This document shows positions 22,601 to 30,692 of a DNA stretch of 61,824 bases, piece by piece. A program made the translations under genes and the position numbers. The notes under the pieces are model-generated. The model was given only the letters and a program-made list of their open reading frames with translations, made no database searches and was not told the origin of the DNA. Numbering within the stretch: position 1 is the first letter of the stretch; each line of letters starts with the position of its first letter. Source of the DNA: Desulfobotulus pelophilus (lineage in GTDB: Bacteria; Desulfobacterota; Desulfobacteria; Desulfobacterales; ASO4-4); the NCBI RefSeq assembly GCF_026155325.1, contig NZ_JAPFPW010000019.1, positions 1 through 61,824 on the forward strand, given 5' to 3'.

Positions 22601-22938
22601 GCGAGAAGGCCGAAAAAGTAAGTATGATAACCCTTCATGCATCTAAAGGCCTGGAATTTCCAATGGTTTTTATGCCCGGTTGCGAAGAAGGTTTTCTGCC
22701 CCACCGTAAAGGAGGGAAAAGTCTTGATGAAGATGAGGAAAGAAGGCTTTTCTATGTGGGTATAACCCGTGCTGCTTCCAGTCTCTGGCTAAGCTGGGCA
22801 AAAAGAAGGCGGATTTTTGGGAAAAGTGAGGAGAGAATGATCTCACCTTTTGTTCGTGATATTTTGTTTCTGCTTGCGGAAGAAAAAGAGAGAAAGGCAG
22901 TGAAAGAGAAAAAAGATGGACAGATGCGACTATTTTAA
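19690..22938 (+). CDS. EndoQ-like PHP endonuclease fused to UvrD/PcrA-type helicase
   Basis: A 1082-residue, two-enzyme fusion. Residues 1 to about 400 match endonuclease Q: PHP metal-site motifs DLHIHS (6-11), ATGDCTHPGW, PAHIWTPW and NSDAHS, then a zinc site with C282, C298 and C301, then a helix-hairpin-like GVGPKTKK. EndoQ nicks DNA 5' of deaminated bases and abasic sites. Residues about 475-1082 are an SF1A 3'-5' helicase: Walker A GPGTGKT (491-497), DEYQD (664-668), GDPNQSIYGFRGG, LTRNYRSS, TLHASKGLEF and VGITRA. The fusion could unwind from the nick it makes. All key residues are present. Confidence 0.88.
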   Translation: MKIMKFIADLHIHSKFSMATASSLDLEHLYISAQEKGISVIATGDCTHPGWYEELSTKLVPAEYGLYALKNEIASDLDSLVPQGCRREVRFMLSSEISCIYKKNGKVRKNHNLVYFPDLASVKKFNTRLGRMGNIVSDGRPILGLDSRDLLEMVLETHTHAFLIPAHIWTPWFSLLGSKSGFNHITDCFGDLTRHIFAVETGLSSDPAMNWRVSFLDDFCLVSNSDAHSPGNLGREANILNTDFDYMGIYNALKYKDPEMFLGTYEFYPEEGKYHLDGHRKCGVRFSPEESMGLGGICPVCGKPLTLGVLYRVCELADRKNPDTSRKIPFHSIVPLKNILSEIHGVGPKTKKVQASYEQVLKKCGSELSVLWEKDKYELKSLGIPLLDEAIVRVRENRIFLEGGYDGDYGKVKIFSSEEKNDLLPQKKFFPLQEEAKGEQKKTEKYTNQKIKGLIKDCSRTRKEEKAVLQLNDEQEAAVHYTHGPSLIIAGPGTGKTRTLTCKIARMAKKADVSKGVVLAITFTRKAAEEMKERLDNLGVDEGNVLVQTFHGLGYEILEESGEQIQLADRNVYEFLIRQTIRKSGLNINVHSAKQRISDVKKMMFTGAVPDNESFFLLTSYEKEMNAAGMMDFDDLVIKSIECLEKKKSFYEKFIKRFTAVCIDEYQDLDAAQYRLVKLMTKDISKITAIGDPNQSIYGFRGGDSFYFDQFRKDWPGTKLFRLTRNYRSSENILSTAWKLMESSSEDSSLKVISGIPGRPVVLKVCSDEKKEAEWIADCIQKGIGGTGHHAIYAGMDDHEGDRFGFSDIAVLVRTRKQMDIIGDVFLKKGIPFQTGSEKSLQENAVVKEIIAAFRILSGQAMVWDLFSFSFGIPCKESWIQKLWEENPLLSFHMEKKEMGSLNKKISALTKMYHSSRDSIQLMEAVLDEVDPEKKKRDDLFVAALLKKAEKKDPAAFLKEIFLEKEIDTVSEKAEKVSMITLHASKGLEFPMVFMPGCEEGFLPHRKGGKSLDEDEERRLFYVGITRAASSLWLSWAKRRRIFGKSEERMISPFVRDILFLLAEEKERKAVKEKKDGQMRLF

Positions 22939-22959
22939 ACAGGGATTGTCGGTGAAATA

Positions 22960-23553
22960 ATGATTAAAAGGGAAATAATAAAAAAATACGGAAAAGTTTT
23001 TTCCCTTGTTTCTCTGTTTTGTCTGTTTTCAAGTACCTGCTTTTCAGACATCTATATGTATGTGGATGAAAAAGGTGTTGTCCGTTTTACCAATGCACCA
23101 ACGTCATCCAGATATAAGGTTTTTTTAAAAGAAGAGGGGGGAGACAGAAATGATAGCATGGGTCCTCTTACTTTTTACGATGAAAATATAAAAATTGCAG
23201 CCGACTACCATGGGATTGATCCGCTTCTGGTCAAGGCTGTTGTGAGGGTGGAATCTTCCTTTAATCCCCTGGCCGTTTCGCCCAAGGGGGCAAAAGGACT
23301 GATGCAGTTGATGCCCTCTACCATTAAAGATCTTGGTGTTAAAGATCCCTTTAACCCAAGGGAAAATATTATGGCTGGAACCCGTTATCTGCGAATGATG
23401 CTGGATGTTTTTGATCAGGATACGGAGCTGGCCCTTGCAGCCTATAATGCTGGTCCTTCCAATGTAAGAAGATATGAAGGCGTACCTCCTTTCAGGGAAA
23501 CTCAGGATTATATAAGAAGGGTTTTTTCTTTTTGGGAGGAATACAGCAGATAA
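22960..23553 (+). CDS. Lytic transglycosylase with DUF4124 and SLT domains
   Basis: A 197-residue periplasmic enzyme that cleaves peptidoglycan. Residues 1-29 are a signal peptide (lysines, then VFSLVSLFCLFSSTCFS); 30-50 are a DUF4124-type segment (DIYMYVDEKGVVRFTNAPT); about 75-190 are the SLT domain with catalytic E98 in RVESSFNP, followed by SPKGAKGLMQLMPST and ALAAYNAGP. It starts 21 bases after the helicase gene and may be co-transcribed, although the functions differ. Confidence 0.92.
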   Translation: MIKREIIKKYGKVFSLVSLFCLFSSTCFSDIYMYVDEKGVVRFTNAPTSSRYKVFLKEEGGDRNDSMGPLTFYDENIKIAADYHGIDPLLVKAVVRVESSFNPLAVSPKGAKGLMQLMPSTIKDLGVKDPFNPRENIMAGTRYLRMMLDVFDQDTELALAAYNAGPSNVRRYEGVPPFRETQDYIRRVFSFWEEYSR

Positions 23554-23590
23554 AAACCAAGGGGTATGGGATCTGAAAACCCCTTGGCTC
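23553..23590. terminator. Terminator between the transglycosylase gene and ilvE
   Basis: CCAAGGGG pairs with CCCCTTGG. On the minus strand the stem is followed by TTTTTAT, a good terminator for ilvE; the plus-strand tail (CTCCTTT) is weaker. Confidence 0.75.
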
Positions 23591-23595
23591 CTTTA

Positions 23596-24657
23596 TTATA
23601 TTTTTTCAGTCCACTGAAAAGGGTCCTTTTTTTCTCCGTACTGAATGGCTGTAATTTCATCAAAAAGCATGGATGCAACCGGACCGGCTGTACCTTTTTG
23701 AATGGTGAGAACCCGGTCTTCATACCGGATGGTACCCACAGGAGAGATAACAGCAGCGGTTCCTGAGCCAAATGCTTCGCTAAGCCATCCTTTCTCGTGG
23801 GCATCACAGATTTCATTCATGGAAATACGTTTTTCAGAAACGGCAATCCCTTGTTTTTTGGCCATCTGAATAACCGTATCTCTGGTTATACCGGAAAGAA
23901 TACTCCCGTTGAGGGCAGGAGTTACAATGGTATTATTGATGACAAAAAAGATATTCATGGAGCCCACTTCTTCCACATAACGGTGTTCTTTTCCATCGAG
24001 CCACAGAACCTGGGTGTATCCCTCACGCTGGGCTTCTTCCGATGCATAAAGGCTGGCAGCATAATTACCTGCGGTCTTGGCTTCACCAACCCCACCGGGT
24101 ACGGCTCTTACATAATCAGAAGTAACCCATATTTTAACGGGATTGAAGCCTTCGGGGTAATATGCACCGACTGGTGACAATATGATAAAGAAACGGTATG
24201 TGTGGGAGGCCCGGATACCCAGATAAGGGTCGGTTGCAATAATGGCGGGGCGGATGTAAAGAGAAGTTCCCCGGCTGGAAGGAACCCATTCTCTGTCTGT
24301 CCGGATCAGATCTTTCAAATGTTCAAGCACAGTATCCGTATCTATTTCAGGAATACACATGCGTTTTGCAGACCGGTTGAAACGATTGAAGTTGTCTCTG
24401 GCCCTGAAAAGTTGAATGGTATCGTCTGGACATCTGTATGCTTTTAACCCTTCGAATATGGCCTGTCCATAATGCAATACCGTGGTGGAGGGAGGAAGGG
24501 AAAAATTTCCGTAAGGAACGATACGACTGTCATGCCAACCCTTTTCCCGGTTGTAATCCATAAGAAACATATGGTCCGTAAACTGGGTTCCAAAGCTGAG
24601 CTGGCTGTCTTCAGGTTTGGTTTTAGGGGTTTGGGTGGATGTAAAGGATACTTTCAT
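23596..24657 (-). CDS. ilvE: Branched-chain amino acid aminotransferase
   Basis: A 353-residue PLP enzyme (class IV fold) that interconverts leucine, isoleucine and valine with their 2-oxo acids. It is of the longer type: the FGTQFTDHMF start region, LHYGQAIFEGLKAYR, the PLP lysine in GEAKTAGNYAAS, and the cofactor phosphate segment near SGITRDTVIQMA. I prefer ATG at 24657 (GGAGAGG upstream) over the ATG at 24708. Monocistronic by appearance, with a terminator after it. Confidence 0.93.
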   Translation of the reverse strand: MKVSFTSTQTPKTKPEDSQLSFGTQFTDHMFLMDYNREKGWHDSRIVPYGNFSLPPSTTVLHYGQAIFEGLKAYRCPDDTIQLFRARDNFNRFNRSAKRMCIPEIDTDTVLEHLKDLIRTDREWVPSSRGTSLYIRPAIIATDPYLGIRASHTYRFFIILSPVGAYYPEGFNPVKIWVTSDYVRAVPGGVGEAKTAGNYAASLYASEEAQREGYTQVLWLDGKEHRYVEEVGSMNIFFVINNTIVTPALNGSILSGITRDTVIQMAKKQGIAVSEKRISMNEICDAHEKGWLSEAFGSGTAAVISPVGTIRYEDRVLTIQKGTAGPVASMLFDEITAIQYGEKKDPFQWTEKI

Positions 24658-24840
24658 CAGGGTTGCCTCTCCAGCTTTTGATGGCTTTTTTGAATGGTTA
24701 ATACCCATGGGATGGCTTGCGTCCTGTTATATACGTGTTTTTTCAGCCCGGAATCAAGATGGACTTTTGTCTTTTTATTGATTGAAACCCGAAAAAAGAT
24801 TCTGCATAAAAATCAAATACAGTGTAAGGAGATGTTTTTT

Positions 24841-25641
24841 ATGATCGATCAGGAGTTTAAGAATCAGGCTGTCCCTGTCCAGTTAACCCGAGACAGCCGT
24901 TTTTGCTTTGACTGCCACCCGGGAGTTTCCTGTTTTACGGATTGCTGCCGGAAGATAAATATCATGCTGACCCCCTATGATATTATCCGGATGAAAAACC
25001 GTCTGGATATCTCATCGGATGAATTTCTGGCGGTCTATACAGAACCCAGAATTCTTGAAAAGACAGGCCTTCCCGTACCCACAATGCGTCTCCTTGATGA
25101 CGAAAAACAGTCCTGTCCCTTTGTGCGGGATGAAGAAGGATGTCTTATTTATTCTGATCGCCCCAGTGCCTGTCGGTACTATCCCATAGGAATGGCTACG
25201 CGCAGTCATGTTGAGGAGACAGGAGATGATTTTTTCTTCATGATCAATGAGGATCGCTGTAAGGGGCATCAGGAGGAAAAAGAATGGACTGTTGGAGAAT
25301 GGCGTATGGATCAGGGCGTAGACAAACAGGATATGTTCAATGAAGGCTGGACAGAGCTTGTTGTAAGGAAAAAAAGTTTTGGTATGACCATGGATATGAC
25401 CGAGAAAAGCAGGAAGTTGTTTTTTATGGTCTGTTATAATATTGACGGGTTCAGAAGATTTGTGTTTGAGTCTGATTTTTTAAAAGTCCACACGATCAGT
25501 GAAGACATTGTTGAAAAAATAAAAAAAGATGAAATAGCACTTCTTCAGTTCGGATTTGACTGGTTACGTGCGTTGTTGTTCCAGCTGGATCCGGAAGGTA
25601 GGTTTACCCCTAAAGAGGGCAGAAAGGTCACGGCAGACTAG
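24841..25641 (+). CDS. YkgJ-family cysteine-cluster protein
   Basis: A 266-residue member of the YkgJ/zinc- or iron-chelating cysteine cluster family, whose role is unknown. Cysteines lie in CFDCHPGVSCFTDCC (near residues 22-36), SCPFV, EEGCLIYSDRPSACRYYP and RCKGH, the usual family pattern (a CPFL/CxIYxxRPxxCRxYP-like core). Such proteins are thought to bind a metal or Fe-S centre. ATG at 24841 has AAGGAG 9 bases upstream; the long upstream extension is unlikely to be translated. A strong terminator follows. Confidence 0.88.
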   Translation: MIDQEFKNQAVPVQLTRDSRFCFDCHPGVSCFTDCCRKINIMLTPYDIIRMKNRLDISSDEFLAVYTEPRILEKTGLPVPTMRLLDDEKQSCPFVRDEEGCLIYSDRPSACRYYPIGMATRSHVEETGDDFFFMINEDRCKGHQEEKEWTVGEWRMDQGVDKQDMFNEGWTELVVRKKSFGMTMDMTEKSRKLFFMVCYNIDGFRRFVFESDFLKVHTISEDIVEKIKKDEIALLQFGFDWLRALLFQLDPEGRFTPKEGRKVTAD

Positions 25642-25684
25642 ATTTGCCGACAACAACTTTTATATAGTTTTGAAATTTATAGGA

Positions 25685-25716
25685 GTCCCCATCAGAAAAG
25701 ATGGGGACTTTTTTTA
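25685..25716 (+). terminator. Intrinsic terminator of the YkgJ-family gene
   Basis: Perfect stem GTCCCCATC with GATGGGGAC and a tail of seven T, directly abutting the stop codon of convergent dapA. Confidence 0.88.
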
Positions 25717-26763
25717 TCAGGGTTTCAGGTAATCTTCTGTGTAATAAAGGTCTGACCAGCAGGCAGGATTTGTCAGGCGTTCTTTGATATCAACGTTAAA
25801 AAATTCTCCCGCAGGGTTCAATATGGCAGGATTTTTTTCATGAACCTCCCGTGCTGTAGCCAGGACATAATTAAAACCTTTTTGGGTCATTTTACCCAAT
25901 GGTTTTCGGCAGGGTCCGGAAGGCATACCGAGAAGTTGCATCAGGGTTTTAAGGGCCAGGGGATTGCGTGCTCTGCAGGCAACGGGACCATAGGGTGTTT
26001 CTTCCTGTGTTGTGACCGTAACCAGGCGGAAGAGGGGTTCTATGTCGGAAAGAATCTGCTGGGCTCTTTCCGTTTCACCCTTTCCGAGACAATAGGTCAT
26101 CTCCGTTACAGCTGCAGGTACAACATTGGAGGCAACAGAAATAATACCCGATGCGGCAATATAAGGATCTGTCATCATAGGAAAAGTAAGGGCGTCATCA
26201 CCGGAAAAAATAAAAAAATCTTTACCGCAGCACTCACGGGTCCGACGCATGTTTTCCATATTTCCGGTAGCTTCCTTCACGCAGCGTACGTTTTTGTATG
26301 TCTTGTGAAGGATGGCGATGTCTTCGGGAAACATCTGTGCTCCCGTTCGGCCGGGTATGATGTAGGGAATGATATCCATATCCGGAAAGGCCTGTGCTAT
26401 GGGACCAATATATTCTCGACGGATTTCAAGGGAGCTGGGGCCGTTATAGTAGGGATCCACAAGGAGAATGGCATCTACGCCACAGTTGGCTGCATGCTGG
26501 GCAGCATGCAGGGATTCCGTTGTATTGTTACTGCCGGCTCCGGCAATACAAAGAGCTTTCTTTTTGCATTTGGAAGCAACGGTTTTTATGACGGTATTGT
26601 GTTCTTCCCAGTTCAGGGTCGGGCTTTCTCCTGTGGTACCCACTGCAAGAATGCCCGTAACTCCGCATTGAAGCTGAAAATCGACAAGATGTTCAAGCCC
26701 TTTGTAGTCAACGGCATTATGGAACATAGGTGTGACGAGCGCGGTATAACAGCCTGTGCGCAT
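25717..26763 (-). CDS. dapA: 4-hydroxy-tetrahydrodipicolinate synthase (DapA family), long form
   Basis: A TIM-barrel Schiff-base lyase that condenses pyruvate with aspartate semialdehyde on the lysine pathway. Seen: VGTTGESPTLNWEEH, the catalytic tyrosine Y134 in the IIPYIIPGRTG segment, the Schiff-base lysine K163 in CVKEATGN, and the GDDALTFPMM loop. At 348 residues it is about 55 longer than typical DapA, with an extra C-terminal region ending in WSDLYYTEDYLKP. Other members of the family (N-acetylneuraminate lyase and others) share these motifs, so the substrate is probable rather than certain. Confidence 0.85.
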   Translation of the reverse strand: MRTGCYTALVTPMFHNAVDYKGLEHLVDFQLQCGVTGILAVGTTGESPTLNWEEHNTVIKTVASKCKKKALCIAGAGSNNTTESLHAAQHAANCGVDAILLVDPYYNGPSSLEIRREYIGPIAQAFPDMDIIPYIIPGRTGAQMFPEDIAILHKTYKNVRCVKEATGNMENMRRTRECCGKDFFIFSGDDALTFPMMTDPYIAASGIISVASNVVPAAVTEMTYCLGKGETERAQQILSDIEPLFRLVTVTTQEETPYGPVACRARNPLALKTLMQLLGMPSGPCRKPLGKMTQKGFNYVLATAREVHEKNPAILNPAGEFFNVDIKERLTNPACWSDLYYTEDYLKP

Positions 26764-27262
26764 CTGAATCTCCCTTCTGTGCGAAATATCCGAAAAAGAT
26801 ACTATATAAGGATAAAGGTAAGGGTCTCTGTTTCGGGTGAAGTTTGCCTTCCTGTCCGCCTACCATAGATTTGACGCTTTGACAATATTTAACCCTTTGG
26901 GAATACAGCAAAGATAAATAGTCTTGACATAAAGGGACAGCCCATATTAACGAAAACCGTTCGATTGGTTTTTTGTTTTATGATGAATAATCATAAAAAA
27001 ATTTATTTCATTCTGTATGGCAGGTCTGATAAGTGAGGGTTGTATCCGGTTTGTCGATTTGTGAAGGCTACATAAGGTTGGGGTGAGTGAGGTCAGGCAA
27101 AAAGGTGGATGGCCGAAGCGGGTTCGAGTCATCTTCGATTTGCAGGTTGAGCGGAAAAAAGAATTATATGGGCTGCCGGTTTGCCAGGAAAGCAGTGGTT
27201 TTTAAAAAAACAGGCTTGTTGGCTTGAAAGATATTTCTTTAAACATGTAAAGGGTGGATGCT
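26764..27262 (+). other. Intergenic region between dapA and the first dsr-linked gene
   Basis: About 500 bases without a gene between divergent units. A TTGACA at 26922-26927 with an AT-rich -10-like ATATTAA about 17 bases on could be a plus-strand promoter, but a weak AAAACC/GGTTTT hairpin with a T-rich tail follows directly (26953-26977). No other structure is convincing. Confidence 0.35.
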
Positions 27263-27886
27263 ATGCAGAAAGCACAGAATGCTGAAGAATATATTGCGAT
27301 GCAGCGAGCCTCGCTGGCCGGTAACTCAGAATGCGGTGCGAGTCATTATAATCTTGCCGTAGCACTGATGGGCCAGAAAAAATATGAAGAAGCCGAGTCC
27401 CATCTTCACGAAGCTGTTTCGTGCAGCCCGAATCTGGCGGAGGCTTTTGTTCAGCTGGGCGCTATCTGTCTTCAGAGAGGGGATGCGGAAGGGTGTCTTC
27501 ACTACAACAAGCGGTCCATAAAGGCCCGCGCAGGATTTGCACCGGGCTATGCAAATATAGGATATCTTGAACTTCAGAACGGTAATATTGATGAAGCCAT
27601 TAAGAATCTTCAAAAGGCCATTGTTTTTAATTCAAAACATGTTCAGGCTTATACCACCCTGGCTTCCGCCTATCTCATGAAAGGTCTTATGGATGAAGCC
27701 ATTGAAATATGTTTAAAGAGTATTGAGATCGAACCTGATTTTCCCATCAGCTATAATAACCTTGCCGTGGCTTATCTTGAAAAGGGTGAGTACGCCAAGT
27801 CCATAGAAAATGCCGACAAGGCAGGGTCGCTTGGGTATACAGTGGCGGAAGGCCTGTTAAAAGAACTTGAGCCCTACAGACAATAG
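27263..27886 (+). CDS. Tetratricopeptide-repeat protein ahead of dsrAB
   Basis: A 207-residue soluble protein built mainly of TPR units from about residue 25 to 195: successive blocks such as HYNLAVALMGQKKYEEAESHL, AFVQLGAICLQRGDAEG, GYANIGYLELQNGNIDEAI, AYTTLASAYLMKGLMDEAI and SYNNLAVAYLEKGEYAKSI. TPR arrays bind protein partners. ATG at 27263 is chosen over GTG at 27254 because AAAGGG sits better before it. It is followed by an uncharacterised gene and then dsrAB on the same strand, so a role in making or placing the sulfite reductase is a fair guess, not shown. Confidence 0.85.
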   Translation: MQKAQNAEEYIAMQRASLAGNSECGASHYNLAVALMGQKKYEEAESHLHEAVSCSPNLAEAFVQLGAICLQRGDAEGCLHYNKRSIKARAGFAPGYANIGYLELQNGNIDEAIKNLQKAIVFNSKHVQAYTTLASAYLMKGLMDEAIEICLKSIEIEPDFPISYNNLAVAYLEKGEYAKSIENADKAGSLGYTVAEGLLKELEPYRQ

Positions 27887-27947
27887 TTTCCAGAGCAGGC
27901 AAAAAGTATGCTTTGGATATGCGCCGGACCTTATTTCGGAAAAGAAA

Positions 27948-29066
27948 ATGGCTATATACCAATATGGTATTGCAGGTGTCACGGACAGCCTTCATCCGGA
28001 GGACTCTTCGTATACTCATTTACTGCCATCCAATCGAGAGTTGACCGGAGCTTCTGACAGTGTGGGGTGCGGCCTTTTTCTGGAGGGAGTCGGCAGATTT
28101 GTAGAAAATCATATTATTGATCTGGAAAAAGTTTGCGGAGAAAAAATCAGCAATGTGAGGGTTACCCTTGAAAAGCATGGCGCATTTTACCACCCCTGCC
28201 GGGTTACTCTGAATAATCAGTGTGCCCTTTCTTTTGTGGTGAATGGTGCGGTTACGGAAGAGGGTATCCGGGTCATGCACTCGGAAGAAAAATCCCTCAG
28301 GCTTCTTTGGGATAAAAAAATTAACAATATTCCAGAGCTTCTTTTTTCGGAAGAAGGCTTGCTTTCCGATGGCCACCGGGTTTCTTTTTTTTCAGCAACA
28401 TGGTTTGACGATTTTTATGAGTTTCACTGGTCTTTTGACGGAAAAGAGCTGGCAATATCCGTATGGGAAGACAATGATAAAAAAAAGTCCCTTTCTTCAG
28501 GGCAGGTTTTCGATCTTTTTCGCAAAGCAGCCCGTATTTTAAGTTCTGCCTACGATTTTGATCATTTTCATCAGATATTTCCCTGGCATCATGCGGCCGG
28601 TGATTTTGTGGTACGTTCCGTTGGCGATTATGTGGATGTTCGCCTGATAACGGTACGCCAGTACACAAGTCTTTTTGGTACGGATCCGGAACATGCTGAT
28701 ATGTCAGACCGAATGGACTGCATGTTTTATTTTTTATGGAATCTGCTTCTGCGCATGCGCCTTGATCGCCTTGATGGCATTGGTGAGCTGATCTGGGCAC
28801 CTGAAGAAATTGTTGTTCCCTGCATCCGTGGTTTTTTCGATGCCTTTGTTGAAAAAGCCGTTCATCGGGAAGATATTTCTATGGTTCTGGGGGTTTTTCA
28901 ACAGATTATCGAATCCATGGGTAAAGATGGTCTTTTTGAAATCCATGAGGATATTCTTTCCGTCTACCATCCCGAATCTCCGGAAAGGATTCTTATGGGT
29001 GAGAATCTGAGGGCTCATTCAGATCTGGTTTTTGATAGTATTATGAGCGAACCGGTAATAAAATAA
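27948..29066 (+). CDS. Uncharacterised protein between the TPR gene and dsrA
   Basis: A protein of 372 residues from ATG 27948 (GGAAAAG upstream); a TTG at 27867, overlapping the TPR gene, would add 27. I recognise no domain. It is soluble and mixed in charge, without a signal peptide, membrane segment or cysteine motif. Notable stretches: VTLEKHGAFYHPCRVTL, SFFSATWFDDFYEFHWSFDG, and a helical region near FYFLWNLLLRMRLDRLDG. Its position before the sulfite reductase genes suggests a link to sulfite reduction, but a strong promoter between it and dsrA means the two need not share a transcript. Confidence 0.75.
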   Translation: MAIYQYGIAGVTDSLHPEDSSYTHLLPSNRELTGASDSVGCGLFLEGVGRFVENHIIDLEKVCGEKISNVRVTLEKHGAFYHPCRVTLNNQCALSFVVNGAVTEEGIRVMHSEEKSLRLLWDKKINNIPELLFSEEGLLSDGHRVSFFSATWFDDFYEFHWSFDGKELAISVWEDNDKKKSLSSGQVFDLFRKAARILSSAYDFDHFHQIFPWHHAAGDFVVRSVGDYVDVRLITVRQYTSLFGTDPEHADMSDRMDCMFYFLWNLLLRMRLDRLDGIGELIWAPEEIVVPCIRGFFDAFVEKAVHREDISMVLGVFQQIIESMGKDGLFEIHEDILSVYHPESPERILMGENLRAHSDLVFDSIMSEPVIK

Positions 29067-29192
29067 TGATGACAGGGGAATAAAAATACAAGATGGGGAT
29101 AGTCTTTGGGAGGAAAGAATCAAGATAGAGGGTTTTTGGAGAAAAATTGATAAATAAGAGCTATCGGTTTTGAAGAAAAAAACCCTTTTTTA

Positions 29193-29221
29193 TTGACAAT
29201 CATGCGTTCACATCCTATATG
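29193..29221 (+). promoter_or_regulatory. Strong sigma-70 promoter of dsrAB
   Basis: TTGACA (29193-29198), 17-base spacer, TATATG (29216-29221). A transcript from about 29228 has a leader of some 125 bases before dsrA. The near-consensus boxes fit a very highly expressed respiratory enzyme. Confidence 0.75.
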
Positions 29222-29354
29222 ATCCATCTTTGAACAGACATGAAACAGGCGGTTTTTTGATAAAGAAATAAGAAACATTTTATGTTTCGGAGTTATGGTG
29301 AGTTCCCCTTGACTGTACGTCAGGATTGTAAATCTTTTACATGGAGGTAAGGTA

Positions 29355-30674
29355 ATGGCAAAACACGAAACTCCGTTGTTGGACCAGCTGGAGTCTGGCC
29401 CCTGGCCGAGCTTCGTCTCCGACATGAAGCTTGAAGCTGAAGTCCGTGCCAAGAATGAGGCTGGCATTGAATTTCAGATTCCGGTAGATGCTGTGGATGA
29501 CCTGCTGGGTGTTCTGGAACTTTCTTATGTACACGGCCGTACCCACTGGAAACATGGGGGTATCGTTGGTGTATTCGGTTATGGTGGTGGTGTTATCGGT
29601 CGTTATTGCGACCAGCCGGAAATGTTTCCCGGCGTTGCCCACTTCCACACCGTTCGCGTGGCGCAGCCTGCTGGTAAGTACTACAAGGCAGACTATCTGC
29701 GTCAGCTCATGGACATCTGGCAGATGCGCGGTTCCGGCATGACCAACATGCATGGTTCCACGGGTGATATTGTTTTCATTGGTACCCGTACCGAGCAGCT
29801 GGAAGAAATCTTCTATGAACTGACCCATAATCTGAATACAGACCTTGGTGGTTCCGGTTCCAACCTGAGAACCCCTGCGGACTGCATTGGTTCTTCCCGT
29901 TGTGAATTTGCCTGCTATGACACCAATGGTCTGTGTCATTTCCTCACCAATCTGTATCAGGACGAGCTGCACCGTCCCGCTTTCCCCTACAAGTTTAAGT
30001 TTAAGTTCGACGGGTGCCCCAATGGTTGCGTTGCCTCCATTGCACGCTCTGACATGAGCTTTATCGGTACCTGGAAGGATGATATCCGTATTGATCAGGA
30101 AGCTGTTCAGGCGTATATCGGTGGTGAGATTGCTCCCAACGGTGGTGCTTTTAAAGGCCGTGACTGGGGTGCTTTCGATATTCAGAAAGAAGTCATTGAT
30201 CTCTGCCCCACCGAATGTATGTGGATGGAAGGCAAAGAGCTGAAAATCGACAACAAAGAGTGCAACCGCTGCATGCACTGCATTAACGCCATGCCCCGTG
30301 CCCTGCGCGTAGGTAAGGATACCGGTGTTTCCATTCTGGTAGGTGCCAAGGCCCCCATTCTGGATGGTCAGCAGATGGGTTCTCTTCTGGCTCCCTTTGT
30401 TGAAGTCAATCCCGAAGATGATTATGCTGCTGTTACGGAAGTGATTGAATCTATCTGGGATTGGTGGATGGAAGAAGGCAAGAACCGTGAGCGCCTTGGC
30501 GAGCTTATCCGCCGTGCCGGTTTCCAGAAAATGCTGGAAGTTACCGGTATTAAAGCGGACGCCCGTCACGTCAGCGAACCCCGCTGCAACCCCTACATCT
30601 TCTGGAAAGAAGATGAAGTACCCGGTGGCTGGGAGCGTGACGTCAAGGAATACAGAAAACATCATAAGCGCTAA
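29355..30674 (+). CDS. dsrA: Dissimilatory sulfite reductase subunit alpha
   Basis: The 439-residue alpha subunit of the cytoplasmic DsrAB enzyme, which reduces sulfite with electrons passed via DsrC. Siroheme/[4Fe-4S] cysteines are in place: C177 and C183 (CX5C, in DCIGSSRCEFACYDT) and C221 and C225 (CX3C, in DGCPNGC). An inserted ferredoxin domain spans roughly 284-312 (CPTEC, then ECNRCMHC). The ribosome site is GGAGGTAA before the ATG at 29355. It is followed by dsrB after 18 bases. Confidence 0.99.
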   Translation: MAKHETPLLDQLESGPWPSFVSDMKLEAEVRAKNEAGIEFQIPVDAVDDLLGVLELSYVHGRTHWKHGGIVGVFGYGGGVIGRYCDQPEMFPGVAHFHTVRVAQPAGKYYKADYLRQLMDIWQMRGSGMTNMHGSTGDIVFIGTRTEQLEEIFYELTHNLNTDLGGSGSNLRTPADCIGSSRCEFACYDTNGLCHFLTNLYQDELHRPAFPYKFKFKFDGCPNGCVASIARSDMSFIGTWKDDIRIDQEAVQAYIGGEIAPNGGAFKGRDWGAFDIQKEVIDLCPTECMWMEGKELKIDNKECNRCMHCINAMPRALRVGKDTGVSILVGAKAPILDGQQMGSLLAPFVEVNPEDDYAAVTEVIESIWDWWMEEGKNRERLGELIRRAGFQKMLEVTGIKADARHVSEPRCNPYIFWKEDEVPGGWERDVKEYRKHHKR

Positions 30675-30692
30675 GAAGGGGAGGGATATTCC

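Noticed and set aside
24694-24840. N-terminal extension of the YkgJ-family protein
   Set aside because: The extension does not match the family; the ATG at 24841 has the correct AAGGAG spacing.
27100-27160. tRNA-like GGGTTCGAGTC near 27120
   Set aside because: The T-loop-like stretch has no matching acceptor stem, D arm or anticodon arm around it.
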